Assembly: GCA_900169975.1 (NCBI GenBank)
Contig: LT827126.1
Coordinates: 961,723 to 1,025,722 of the forward strand
DNA: 64,000 nt
Direction: 5' to 3'
DNA from: Pseudoflavonifractor sp. Marseille-P3106
Lineage (GTDB): Bacteria; Bacillota; Clostridia; Oscillospirales; Oscillospiraceae
Part shown: in pieces, positions 1-8,186 of the stretch
How the letters are laid out: each line of letters starts with the position of its first letter
Numbering within the stretch: the first letter of the stretch is position 1
Position numbers and translations under genes: made by a program
The notes under the pieces: model-generated
Databases searched by the model: none
What the model saw: only the letters and a program-made list of their open reading frames with translations
Told to the model about the DNA's origin: nothing

Positions 1-122
1 TCGCTGTCCACGCCATCGGAAACGGCCACAAGCCGCACATCATGGAGCGGGAAAAACTCCTCGGTGAGCTTGCCCACCTCAATGTAGTTCCGACCCAGCC
101 GGGAAAGGTCTTCTTGTGTCAA
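1..122 (-). pseudogene. Fragment of a large serine recombinase (target or neighbour of the ICE)
   Basis: The reverse strand reads a stretch of a serine recombinase catalytic domain: DLSRLGRNYIE, then EEFFP, then VRLVAVSDGVDS, which matches the conserved KDLSRLGRNY...FFP..VR.IA.NDGVD region of the family. The similarity begins abruptly at about base 118-122; upstream (higher coordinates) there is a terminator and then the ICE recombinase operon. The rest of the gene runs off the left edge. It is not part of any recombinase that is complete in this window, so I infer that it belongs to another mobile element into which the ICE inserted, or which lies next to it. Confidence 0.72.
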
Positions 123-127
123 GTAGG

Positions 128-190
128 GACTAAAAAAATTTTGAGAATTTACAAGCCGTTCATAGGTGGACAACCACCCGTGAACGGCTT
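128..190 (-). terminator. Intrinsic terminator of the recombinase operon
   Basis: Inverted arms AAGCCGTTCA (153-162) and TGAACGGCTT (181-190) form a 10-bp stem. On the reverse strand the stem is followed, after a short AT-rich spacer, by a run of seven T (130-137). It lies just past the stop codon of the last recombinase gene at 200. Confidence 0.75.
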
Positions 191-199
191 GCGTTTTCT

Positions 200-595
200 C
201 TATGCTCTTTTGCCGTTCTTTGCGCGGCGATTCTTGTATGCCGCTTCAAATGCCTCCATCATCGGAGTGACCGGAAGCTCGTTGTCAGGCTTGGACAGAT
301 ACTCAAACCGGATGCCATTCTCCTTGAACTTTCGCTCAAACCTCATGAAAGAGGAAGCGTCCCGGCTGATCCGCGAGGTGTCGCGGGCGAGGATCGTGCC
401 GATGCCTTGACATTTGGCTTCGTTCAGCAGGAAGTTCATGATACCTTCCGTATGGACGCCGGAGATGCCGTCTGCCGCCACAGCAGCAGCCACCTCATAG
501 CCTTTGTCCTTCGCATAGCGTTCCAGCTCTTCCCGCTGGTTTGCTGCCGCAAGCTGATCCGCACAGGCAACGCGGATATAAAGAAATACTTTCAT
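200..595 (-). CDS. Small serine recombinase-like protein lacking the catalytic serine
   Basis: This 131-residue protein has only the resolvase/invertase N-terminal fold. The family motif Y-x-R-V-S is present as YIRVAC (residues 6-11), so the nucleophilic serine is alanine (Ala10). The arginines of the active-site helix region are kept in the segment TSRISRD. No DNA-binding recombinase domain, zinc ribbon or coiled coil follows, unlike its three neighbours. Its start overlaps the stop of the 592 gene by four bases, so it is probably translationally coupled and last in the operon. Loss of the serine predicts that it cannot cleave DNA; a regulatory or directionality role is only an inference. 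Confidence 0.7.
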   Translation of the reverse strand: MKVFLYIRVACADQLAAANQREELERYAKDKGYEVAAAVAADGISGVHTEGIMNFLLNEAKCQGIGTILARDTSRISRDASSFMRFERKFKENGIRFEYLSKPDNELPVTPMMEAFEAAYKNRRAKNGKRA

Positions 596-2199
596 TTGGC
601 TTCTCCTTCTAATGTAGTGAGGAAGTCCTTGAACTTCCAGACGATTTCTATGTTGTCGAGATCGTAAATGTAGACCGCAGAAATGAATGCGTGGGTCAGC
701 TCATAGGTCAGAGCTTTGCAGTCGGCGTACTGATCGCAGACAGCATCCAGCTTTTCATCCGAACAGGAGGTCTCGGAGTCAAGCTCCTTCATCCGTTCGT
801 GACTGCGCTGGATTGCTTCATCGTTTTCAGCAATTTTCGTGTCCGTTGCCGCCTTTTGCTGAATGTACGCTTCCTTCGTGATACTTCCGGCTGCGTACTT
901 TTCGTAGAGCCTCAGCTTGGACGCCTTGTGCTGCTCGTTCTGCTTTTGAAGAATCCGGATTTTATCAGCGCATTCCTTGATGGCAGATTTCCGTAGATCA
1001 CCGACCTCTCGATTTTGGACTGATTCCTTCTGTGCCAAAGCAAGAAACTGAGTAAGAGCATGGAAGACAACCTTCTCAATATCCATTTCCGGAAAGCTCC
1101 TGCCAACCGGACAGTCTGTGTTTCCGATGTTGACCGAGTGAATGCACTGGAAGTATCGAATGCCAGCCTTGTTCTTTCGGCGTGTCATAGCACGTTTACA
1201 GTTACCGCAGCGGACGAGTCCCTTGAGCGGATAGTCATGCTGCTTGCGCGTGGGATTCCGTCCTCCGCCTCGAATGACCTTCTGAGCAAGCTCAAAGTCT
1301 TCCTTGCTGATAATAGCTTCATGCGTTCCTTCTACGATAATCGGCTCATTGACAACACGCTTTTTTGAGCCGACACCGCAGGACTTCATTTTGCGGCTGA
1401 CCAGTGTTCCGGTGTAAACAAGGTTTTTGAGGATGTTATAGACCATCACGGTTTCCCAACTGATTTTCTCGCTCATGTTACTGAACTTCTTCTTGTCGGG
1501 ATGCTTGCTCTTGAAGTATTGCCCCGGCGTCGGGATGCCGTCATCATTCAGGCTGCGGGCGATCTGAGAGGTGTTGCTGCCTTCCAGCGCCTCGCGGAAA
1601 ATACGACGGATCACATCAGCCGCCTCCGGGTCTACGGCAAGCTTGTTCCGAATGGTGGGATGCAGGACGTAGCCGTATGGGGCGTAGCCACCGACATACT
1701 TGCCCTGCTTCATCATCTGGATTTTTGCCGATGTGGTCTTTACGGAAAGGTCTTTGCTGTATGCGGCGTAGATGATGTTGCGCATAACCACTTCCAGACC
1801 GCCCGTTGTGCCTTTGTAATCGTCACTGTCATAGCCGTCGTTGATGGAAATAAAGCGGACGCCCATGAATGGAAAAGTGCATTCCAGATAGTTTCCCGTT
1901 TCAATGTAGTCACGAGAAAAGCGGGAAAAGTCTTTGACGCAGATCAGGTTAATCTCGCCGCGCTTGACCTTCTCCATCATCTGCGTGAACTGAGGACGGT
2001 GAAAGTTCGTGCCGGTATAACCGTCATCCGCAAACTCAGACCGCTGACAGCGAGACAGCTCCGGATGATTGTCAAGAAAGCGGTTGATGAGCATACGCTG
2101 GTTGCCGATGCTGTCACTTTCCGCCTTGCTGCCATAGCCGGTATCTTCATCAGCCATTGAGAGGCGGATGTAGATGCCGATGTTGTATTCCTTGCTCAT
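592..2199 (-). CDS. Large serine recombinase (third of three)
   Basis: The 535-residue protein has the full large serine recombinase layout: resolvase catalytic domain with YIRLS (nucleophile Ser14) and the SRFSRDYIETG helix, a recombinase DNA-binding domain with YGYVLHP, a zinc ribbon (CGNCKRAM ... C ... C around residues 330-365), and a C-terminal coiled coil. It integrates or excises DNA through a covalent serine linkage. It follows directly on the 2200 gene, with no gap, and overlaps the small protein downstream, so the four genes form one operon. Confidence 0.93.
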   Translation of the reverse strand: MSKEYNIGIYIRLSMADEDTGYGSKAESDSIGNQRMLINRFLDNHPELSRCQRSEFADDGYTGTNFHRPQFTQMMEKVKRGEINLICVKDFSRFSRDYIETGNYLECTFPFMGVRFISINDGYDSDDYKGTTGGLEVVMRNIIYAAYSKDLSVKTTSAKIQMMKQGKYVGGYAPYGYVLHPTIRNKLAVDPEAADVIRRIFREALEGSNTSQIARSLNDDGIPTPGQYFKSKHPDKKKFSNMSEKISWETVMVYNILKNLVYTGTLVSRKMKSCGVGSKKRVVNEPIIVEGTHEAIISKEDFELAQKVIRGGGRNPTRKQHDYPLKGLVRCGNCKRAMTRRKNKAGIRYFQCIHSVNIGNTDCPVGRSFPEMDIEKVVFHALTQFLALAQKESVQNREVGDLRKSAIKECADKIRILQKQNEQHKASKLRLYEKYAAGSITKEAYIQQKAATDTKIAENDEAIQRSHERMKELDSETSCSDEKLDAVCDQYADCKALTYELTHAFISAVYIYDLDNIEIVWKFKDFLTTLEGEAK

Positions 2200-3906
2200 T
2201 TACATCGCCTCCTGTACTTCCTTGATACTCTGAACGGTCAGAGCATAAATATCGCCGTATTTCATGACCAGCTCGATTGAGCCGTCCTCATGGACTTTCA
2301 CAAGCTCTACGGACTCGTCAACCAACTCCTGAGAGAGCTTTTCTGCACCGCTGACGGATTTCATCAGCGTGAGCCACTTGTTGTCCTCGGACATTGCCTC
2401 GGCAAACTTCACCTTCCGCTGAACCGCTTCATCCAACCGCCGGGAAAGATCGGCATACTGCTCATCGTAGGCTTTCTTGGCAAAGGCGTATTCCTCTTCA
2501 TCGAGAATGCCTTCCGTGAAGTCCTCATAGAGACGGGTGCGCTTCTTGGAAATACCGCTGAGTTTCAGATTCAGGCTTGTAATGAGCGCATTTTGCTGAT
2601 CGCGGATGCTGCGTTCGCCTTCACTGTTTCTCAGTTTGGCAAGCAGCTTGTCGTAATTGAGAGCCGCCTTGACTTGAAGCTGGATCGCCGCAAGCACATC
2701 GGCTTCGAGTTTGTCCTGCCGCGTATAGTGCGGCGTACAAAGATTGCCACGCTTGACGGATGAACTGCACTCATAGAAGGCGTACCATGCGCCGTCCTTA
2801 CGCTTGTCAACGCGCTTGCGATGGAAATAGAGCTTCCTGCCGCAGTCTGCGCAGACGATTTTGTCTTCAAAGAGATTGATCAGCGTAGCGCGGATTTCCT
2901 CCGTGCGCTCCATCTTCTCAACCCTTGTCCTTGCAGCAGCGTCGCGCAGCTCTCGTACCTTCTGGAAGTCCTCACGGGAAATGATTGCCTCATGGGTGTT
3001 GGGAAAGACGATCCATTCCTCGCGGTCGATATGCTGATTCTTGACGCCCTTGTAGATGGCATTCAGCGTCCGTCCGAGAACGGTATCTCCGACGTAATGG
3101 GGATTATCCAGAATGGTAGTCAGTGAAGACTTGTTCCAAATCTTCTTTGCCGTAGCATTGCCTGTGCGGACGCCGACCTGATACTTCTGAAACTCCGGAT
3201 TGGGCGCGTTCATTGCATCAAGCCGGTCTGCAATCGCAGGAAGGGACAGTCCTTCAATTTTCCATTGGAAAATCTTCCGGACAATCGGTGCGGTTTCTTC
3301 ATCGAAAACCATATTGCTGTGTTCTTCATCCCAGCGATAACCATACGGGAGATTGCGCTTCTTGAACTCTCCACTTTCCATCTGTGCTTTGAGCGCAGTA
3401 GAAACCTTGCGGGAGATGTCCTTCGAGTAAAGGGTGTTGATCATGTTTTGCAGAGGGATAATGAGGCTTTCGCCGGAGCCGTCCGTATCAAAGTTGTCGT
3501 AGTTCTCTTTGATGGCGATAAACCGAAGCCCGATCTGCGGAAAGACCCGTTCCAGATAGGTTCCAGCCTCGATGTAGTCACGCCCGAACCGGCTGAGATC
3601 ACGAACTACAAGGCACTTGATCCTGCCGGTGCGGATGTCGTTCATCAGCCGGTTGAACTCCGGTCTATCAAAAACCGTTCCTGTTCGTCCGTTGTCCACA
3701 TAGGTATCTATCAGATTCAGGTAGGGACGCTCTGCAATGTAGGACTTGCAAATCTCAATCTGATTTGCGATGACATCCACCTTTTCGGACTTGCCGCTGT
3801 TTTCAACGGAAAGACGGGCATAGATGGCTGTTGAGAAGACCTCGGAAGAAACAGATTCGATAACCGGCTCTTCGACTGCAATTTGTTTTCTGCTTTTTCT
3901 TGCCAT
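2200..3906 (-). CDS. Large serine recombinase (second of three)
   Basis: The 568-residue protein has a longer N-terminus than its neighbours; the catalytic motif YARLS puts the nucleophile at Ser33. It shows the DLSRFGRDYIEAG helix, the LPYGYRW turn of the recombinase domain, a zinc ribbon starting CADCGRKL and a long charged coiled coil. The downstream gene's start codon is directly adjacent to its stop. It is clearly diverged from the other two recombinases, so this is an old set rather than a recent tandem duplication. Confidence 0.93.
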   Translation of the reverse strand: MARKSRKQIAVEEPVIESVSSEVFSTAIYARLSVENSGKSEKVDVIANQIEICKSYIAERPYLNLIDTYVDNGRTGTVFDRPEFNRLMNDIRTGRIKCLVVRDLSRFGRDYIEAGTYLERVFPQIGLRFIAIKENYDNFDTDGSGESLIIPLQNMINTLYSKDISRKVSTALKAQMESGEFKKRNLPYGYRWDEEHSNMVFDEETAPIVRKIFQWKIEGLSLPAIADRLDAMNAPNPEFQKYQVGVRTGNATAKKIWNKSSLTTILDNPHYVGDTVLGRTLNAIYKGVKNQHIDREEWIVFPNTHEAIISREDFQKVRELRDAAARTRVEKMERTEEIRATLINLFEDKIVCADCGRKLYFHRKRVDKRKDGAWYAFYECSSSVKRGNLCTPHYTRQDKLEADVLAAIQLQVKAALNYDKLLAKLRNSEGERSIRDQQNALITSLNLKLSGISKKRTRLYEDFTEGILDEEEYAFAKKAYDEQYADLSRRLDEAVQRKVKFAEAMSEDNKWLTLMKSVSGAEKLSQELVDESVELVKVHEDGSIELVMKYGDIYALTVQSIKEVQEAM

Positions 3907-3921
3907 TTGCTCATCCCTCCT

Positions 3922-5556
3922 TTATACGGCAATATCCAGTTCGTCGGCATAGCCGAGAATGTATTCAAGCGTCTGCTGGTATTCGTCCCTATACTTGAAG
4001 ACGATTTCGATTGCATGGTTTTCGTGAATCAGGATGCGGTCAACAAGGGACATCAGCACACGGCGGTTCAGTTCTTCGACGTTTTCATACTGCTTGAAAA
4101 GCGTTACCCAGTTCCGTTCGGTCGTGCCGGTTGTCACCGTCTGCTTCATTTCTTTTTTGACCCACAGAAGTGCCTCCTGTTTGTCCTCAATGATTTTGGT
4201 GTAGCTGCTGCGGAACTCGAAGTATTCCGATTTATCAATGACGCCGCCGATGAAGTTCTCGTAAAGCCCCAGCTTGAGCTTTTGGTACCGTTCAATCTCT
4301 TCCTCGATTTTGGCGATCTGAGCTTCGTAATTGAAAGCCTTACGGCTCTGAGACGGAAGCCGTTCTATCATCGCAAGCGCGTGTTCCAGATTGATGACAA
4401 GCTCGATCTGGTCATGAATGGCACGGAAGACCTTCTCTTCAACCTCTTTTGCGGCGATGCTGTGCGTGCTGCACGTCCGGCTGTGCTTATTGGTGGAGCA
4501 GACGTAGTAGATATACTTTTTCGTCTTCGATGGGACGGTCTTGCGGATCATTGGCTGCTGACAGTCTCCGCAGAACAGAAAGCCGGAAAACAGGTGTGCT
4601 TCGTCCTGATCGGGTGAGCAGCGCATATCCCTTTGCATCATGACCTTGACTGCCATGAAGTCCTCGTAGGACACAAGAGCTTCATGCGCATTTTCAACCT
4701 TGACCCACTCGGATTCATCCTTGCTCTTCACGACGCGGACTTTGTAGTTGGGAGTGCCGCGCTTGCCCTGAGCCAGAACGCCGATATAAACCTCGTTGGT
4801 GAGAATACGCTGGACGGCTTTGTATGTCCATTTTGCGGTATCGCTGGTCTTGAAGACGGTATCGAACTTCACACCGGCGGAATGCTTGTATTCCATTGGG
4901 GACAGGACGCCCATCTGGTTCAGACGCTTTGCAATACGTCCGATGGAGAAGCCGTCCTTGTACATGGAAAAGATCATCTGCACATATTCGCTGACCGCTT
5001 CATCCACGATGAGCTGGTTTTTGTTCTCCGGCGATTTCATGTAGCCGTAAGGGGCGAACGAGCCGACGAACTCACCGCTCTTCTGCTTGACTTCCAGACT
5101 GCTTCGGATTTTCATGGAGATGTCCTTGCAGTAAGAATCGTTAATCAAGTTTTTGAACGGGATAACAAAGGAGTCGGACTGCGGATCACCGGTCAGACTG
5201 TCATACGCATCATTGATTGCGATGAAGCGTATGCCAAGCTGCGGGAAAATCTTCTCAATGTAGCGTCCGCCGTCGATATAGTTTCTTGAGAAGCGGCTGA
5301 GATCCTTGACCACAATGCAGTCAAGCGCACCCTTGCGGATTGCCTCTTCCAGCTTTTTGAACTGAGGACGATTGAAGGAAACGCCGCTGTAACCGTCATC
5401 CACAAACGGCTCACAGACAAGCTCCAAATCCTCATGCCGTGCGATATAGTCCTCGCAGATGGCTCTCTGGCTGGCGATGGAGTTGCTTTCTACTTTGTCT
5501 CCATCCTCACGGGACAGACGGCAGTAGATCGCCGTGCGGTAAACCTTATCTGGCAT
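3922..5556 (-). CDS. Large serine recombinase (first of three)
   Basis: This 544-residue protein opens the recombinase operon. The catalytic motif YCRLS places the nucleophile at Ser15; the DLSRFSRNYIDGG helix, the FAPYGYMK segment and a zinc ribbon (CGDCQQPM, later C and C) follow, then a coiled coil. A promoter with a leader of about 150 bases lies upstream. It is a site-specific recombinase of the TnpX/TndX class; which of the three performs integration cannot be read from sequence. Confidence 0.93.
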   Translation of the reverse strand: MPDKVYRTAIYCRLSREDGDKVESNSIASQRAICEDYIARHEDLELVCEPFVDDGYSGVSFNRPQFKKLEEAIRKGALDCIVVKDLSRFSRNYIDGGRYIEKIFPQLGIRFIAINDAYDSLTGDPQSDSFVIPFKNLINDSYCKDISMKIRSSLEVKQKSGEFVGSFAPYGYMKSPENKNQLIVDEAVSEYVQMIFSMYKDGFSIGRIAKRLNQMGVLSPMEYKHSAGVKFDTVFKTSDTAKWTYKAVQRILTNEVYIGVLAQGKRGTPNYKVRVVKSKDESEWVKVENAHEALVSYEDFMAVKVMMQRDMRCSPDQDEAHLFSGFLFCGDCQQPMIRKTVPSKTKKYIYYVCSTNKHSRTCSTHSIAAKEVEEKVFRAIHDQIELVINLEHALAMIERLPSQSRKAFNYEAQIAKIEEEIERYQKLKLGLYENFIGGVIDKSEYFEFRSSYTKIIEDKQEALLWVKKEMKQTVTTGTTERNWVTLFKQYENVEELNRRVLMSLVDRILIHENHAIEIVFKYRDEYQQTLEYILGYADELDIAV

Positions 5557-5706
5557 AAAAATAACCTCCGTTTTTCTGTTTGGTGTGGTACATCAAATCA
5601 GAAAGACGAAGGCTTGCTTCAACTCTTATGAAGAGGAACACGAAAACGCCACATGACCATCAGGGCAAGCGGCTTAATCCGTATTCTTCTTTTTTTGACC
5701 GATTTC

Positions 5707-5735
5707 ATTATACCACAGGCTCAATCGCTTGTCCA
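5707..5735 (-). promoter_or_regulatory. Sigma-70-type promoter of the recombinase operon
   Basis: On the reverse strand TGGACA (5730-5735) and TATAAT (5707-5712) are separated by 17 bases. It faces the first recombinase gene and leaves a leader of about 140 bases. The perfect -10 and ideal spacing make it the best promoter candidate for the operon. Confidence 0.65.
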
Positions 5736-5770
5736 TAGAACCGGGTGAAAAGATTCAGACTGTTCATAAA

Positions 5771-6013
5771 TCAAAGACCTCTCAGATAGTGTTCCAGACA
5801 ATCTTCCATTGTCGTGTCCGTCGCGGCGAAGCTGATCTTCACCACAGTTTTCCCGTCCAGATAACAATAGGGATTTCTGATCTGCTTGATGAACTCCCTC
5901 AGTCTGTCCTCTCGCGGTGCCGCAGGATCAAGCCGGATGCTGCTTCTCTGAACGAGTGTGCTACGGTCAACCGTTTTCGGGCTGACGTTTTTCATTGTTT
6001 CAATGCCCATCAT
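5771..6013 (-). CDS. Small conserved ICE protein (DUF6870-like)
   Basis: The 80-residue protein has the pattern FIKQIRNPYCYLDGKTVVKISF followed by an acidic segment and EDCLEHYL. I recall this pattern in small proteins encoded beside recombinases of clostridial conjugative elements (DUF6870-like); the name is from memory and not searched. AGGAGG lies about ten bases before the start. It is preceded by a large hairpin in its leader and a candidate promoter at 6,295-6,322. Function unknown. Confidence 0.6.
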   Translation of the reverse strand: MMGIETMKNVSPKTVDRSTLVQRSSIRLDPAAPREDRLREFIKQIRNPYCYLDGKTVVKISFAATDTTMEDCLEHYLRGL

Positions 6014-6043
6014 ATTCTAAGCACCTCCTGTTTCGTGGAATTA

Positions 6044-6109
6044 TTCAGGACAAAAGGATATGGCAGAGCATCTTGTGAAGATACCCTGCCACATAGTTTT
6101 CATCCTGAA
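6044..6109 (-). other. Long two-part hairpin in the leader of the small protein gene
   Basis: An inner stem pairs ATATGGCAGAGCATCTT (6058-6074) with AAGATACCCTGCCACAT (6078-6094) across a 3-base loop with a few mismatches. An outer stem pairs TTCAGGA (6044-6050) with TCCTGAA (6103-6109). It sits between a candidate promoter and the gene start at 6,013, so a role in the mRNA leader, or as a protein binding site, is possible. Confidence 0.6.
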
Positions 6110-6480
6110 ACTATATAGTAAGTTTCTTTTGGGTTTGTTTCATTGTCCGGCATATTTGCAGCTCGCGCCCCTGCCAGAAGAACTTTGCAGTTCCGGGAAT
6201 GCTGCGGACTACCAATGGTCAATCGGTATCATGGGACTCTCACCCCTCCGAGGAACGCTCCGAGCCGCCCATTCAAAGAAAAGACGGAAGTATCATTATA
6301 CCCGGCATCTGCATCGTCGCAAGCAGCCGCACCACACGACTGTTATAGCTCTCCGGAGGTCGCTCACTCCCTTTCGGGAGGTCTTGGCGTCGGAAGCTGT
6401 GTTGCTTCGCAGAAGCGGAAAGATCCGCAGCACTGAACTATTCAGTTTTCAAGGAGCAGTGAAGTGGTCTGATTGACCCT
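6110..6480. other. Non-coding stretch with a reverse promoter and hairpins
   Basis: No convincing gene is seen. On the reverse strand TTGCGA (6317-6322) and TATAAT (6295-6300) with a 16-base spacer form a candidate promoter reading toward 6,013. Small palindromes are present, for example ACTGAA/TTCAGT at about 6,431-6,445 and a GAGGTC/GGGAGGTC region near 6,355-6,393. It may be a structured leader for the downstream genes. Confidence 0.45.
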
Positions 6481-6522
6481 TTCACTTTACAACGGACATC
6501 TTTTTGCCGTTTGTTGAGTACC
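6481..6522 (-). repeat. Copy A of a 42-bp inverted repeat (partner at 19,155-19,196)
   Basis: On the reverse strand this reads GGTACTCAACAAACG, nine variable bases, then TGTCCGTTGTAAAGTGAA. Both conserved blocks (15 and 18 bases) are identical in copy B on the forward strand at 19,155-19,196. Here the repeat directly follows the stop codon of the sigma-like gene (6,525). Confidence 0.85.
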
Positions 6523-6524
6523 GC

Positions 6525-7007
6525 TCAAAAAATTCTTTGAAATTTTTTCTGCACCGCTGCTTTGAGGTCAAATGCAGCTCTGATGCCGATGCCTTTCCTT
6601 CGGGCAAACTCTCGAAGAGTCAGTCCTTCACGAGTCATCGCAAGATACAATTCGCGCTGCTTCTCGGTCAGAATGGAAAGAAGCTCCTTCTCTTTGAGGG
6701 CGGTGATCAGTTCCTCCATGCAGTCGCGGGAGTCTGCCAGCCATGCAGCGGACTTCACATCGTCCTCCGGCATAGCGTCAAGGGACAGCACGGTATCAGA
6801 AATTTTCTCTGCGCCGTCCTCATCCTCAGAGGTGTTGTCAGAGCCATACGAGCGTCTGATCCGCTTTTCCTCTGCGCGAAGGATTCTCATAACCTTGCGG
6901 TCAACCTCGGAAACTTCGCCGGTTCGTTTCACGCGCACCATGCACTTGCCGTCCTCCGTAGTCCAGAGGTCGTAATCGAACGCGATAGGGGTCTTAGGGA
7001 TTTTCAT
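6525..7007 (-). CDS. Sigma-70-like HTH protein of conjugative elements
   Basis: The 160-residue protein ends in a sigma region 4-like helix-turn-helix: LTEKQRELYLAMTREGLTLREFARRKGI, with ALKEKELL before it. The N-terminal half is acidic and lacks sigma region 2, so it is a regulator or a degenerate sigma factor rather than a full one. Such genes are common in clostridial ICEs next to the mobilisation region. Here it is separated from mobC by 12 kb and points the other way, and copy A of an inverted repeat follows its stop. Role in controlling transfer genes is inferred. Confidence 0.7.
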   Translation of the reverse strand: MKIPKTPIAFDYDLWTTEDGKCMVRVKRTGEVSEVDRKVMRILRAEEKRIRRSYGSDNTSEDEDGAEKISDTVLSLDAMPEDDVKSAAWLADSRDCMEELITALKEKELLSILTEKQRELYLAMTREGLTLREFARRKGIGIRAAFDLKAAVQKKFQRIF

Positions 7008-7043
7008 TGTTCATCCTTTCCGCTGCGCGGGAGCAGCGGGAAG

Positions 7044-7159
7044 GGTGAAGACAGAAAAAGAGCCGCATGACGGTGAGGTTTGAATCCCATGCCGATAAAA
7101 CAGAGCAATTAAACTCTGTCTCATGCGGCATTAGGATGACTTCACCTATCAGGCGGCTC
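7044..7159 (-). ncRNA. Structured leader or small RNA with two exclusive pairings
   Basis: Nested pairings are GGTGAAG (7044-7050) with CTTCACC (7140-7146), GCCGCATGA (7062-7070) with TCATGCGGC (7121-7129), and ACAGAG (7100-7105) with CTCTGT (7114-7119). A competing pairing, GAGCCGC (7060-7066) with GCGGCTC (7153-7159), crosses the outer stem. The block lies between the zinc-ribbon gene and the sigma-like gene on the reverse strand, where an attenuator would act. That it is transcribed and functional is inference. Confidence 0.45.
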
Positions 7160-7215
7160 CACAGCTCAGCTATGACATATATTTTATTTTAGAACAGAGG
7201 CTTGTCCTCCGGTTC

Positions 7216-7458
7216 TTACTTGGTACGCGGTCGCAGTCTTCTCATATTCAGCACATCAAAGACTGTGATCCGCCCGCATTTCTTGCACTTGGATTCTACA
7301 TGACCCCTCGTGTCCTCGTAGACAGCAATGGCATTATGCTGACAATACGGACATTTCAGGTATCGGGGCTTTTGCTGGGAAATGGCAACTCTTGCCCTGC
7401 GGATTTTTTCGATCAGCTCCGGCGTCGGTTCCTGAACCCGAATGGATGCTCTCTTCAT
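7216..7458 (-). CDS. Small zinc-ribbon protein
   Basis: The protein has about 80 residues. Two CxxC pairs (CPYC and, about 20 residues later, CKKC) form a zinc ribbon, preceded by an N-terminal helix (PTPELIEKIRRARVA). I place the start at the ATG at 7,458, six bases after GGAGGT; an in-frame GTG further up is too close to that site. The start overlaps the stop of the ImmA-like gene as TAATG, so translation is probably coupled. Function unknown; a nucleic-acid-binding role is likely for such ribbons. Confidence 0.65.
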   Translation of the reverse strand: MKRASIRVQEPTPELIEKIRRARVAISQQKPRYLKCPYCQHNAIAVYEDTRGHVESKCKKCGRITVFDVLNMRRLRPRTK

Positions 7459-8186
7459 TACCACACCTCCAATGGGTCAACATACTCACTGAATGGACGA
7501 TCTACCATGTAGCCGAGCTGACGAAGGCGGATAGACGCCGTTGTCTTTGAGACACCGAACAACCGGCAGAAAAGGCGCAGCGTTAAGTGATCACCATACG
7601 AATACCTCCCCTCGTAATTGATCAGCGGCGTTTCTGCAAACCGACGCATTGCCAGGTCAACCTCTTTTTGAGGAAGCAGGATCGCCGCGCCCAAGACATT
7701 TGCTTGCCACTCGTTCCAGTCCTCGCGGGTTTTCAGCTCTCGCGGCGTATAGGCTGTCCGTGCGGAATATTTCATTTCGCAGGAAGCCTTTACCTCTTCC
7801 GATTCCAGTTGGAAGAGAATCTGATGGGCGCACTCGTGGGCAAGGGTAAATCTGCGCTTGGCGCAGAGCCGCTGCACGTTGCCGGATCGAATGAAGCTCT
7901 CGTCCAAGATGACCTGATTACGCTTCAAAGCCAGTGTGCGCGTAATACCAAGTTCCGTGATCTTGTACTCAGTGTCGGCATAGGCAGTGACACCGCAGAT
8001 GCTTCCGTCCGGCGAGAGACGGGCGAATGATACGCGAAGACCGAGATAGTTCTTTGCAAACTGATCAATGGGTGTTGGCAAAGCTGATCGGTCGGGCTTG
8101 TCCGCCTCATCCCCGAAAAAGAACCGGTTGAAGTCCTTCGTTGTTGATGCTGCAATTTCTTCAAGTTGGCGCTGGGATAAAATCAT
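7458..8186 (-). CDS. ImmA/IrrE-type metallopeptidase
   Basis: From the ATG at 8,186 the protein has 242 residues. The zinc motif HECAH (His117, Glu118, His121) and a downstream acidic helix (REDWNEWQANVLGAAILLP) match the ImmA/IrrE family; the last 50 residues resemble a small winged or HTH region (LFGVSKTTASIRLRQLG). Members cleave XRE-type repressors of mobile elements. The start overlaps the stop of the upstream gene as ATGA. It is transcribed away from the XRE repressor at 8,713, its possible substrate. Confidence 0.8.
   Translation of the reverse strand: MILSQRQLEEIAASTTKDFNRFFFGDEADKPDRSALPTPIDQFAKNYLGLRVSFARLSPDGSICGVTAYADTEYKITELGITRTLALKRNQVILDESFIRSGNVQRLCAKRRFTLAHECAHQILFQLESEEVKASCEMKYSARTAYTPRELKTREDWNEWQANVLGAAILLPQKEVDLAMRRFAETPLINYEGRYSYGDHLTLRLFCRLFGVSKTTASIRLRQLGYMVDRPFSEYVDPLEVW

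Noticed and set aside
592..5556. Idea that the three recombinases are a recent tandem duplication
   Set aside because: Their N-termini, zinc ribbons and coiled coils differ too strongly, so they are long diverged.
6433..6458. Reverse-strand motif CTTGAAAACTGAATAG, which resembles sequences in rRNA spacers
   Set aside because: There is no rRNA or tRNA gene anywhere near; the likeness is a short AT-rich match.
6060..6476. Overlapping forward frames in the stretch before the sigma-like gene
   Set aside because: No ribosome site, no family pattern and the region is rich in hairpins and a reverse promoter; more likely a leader region.
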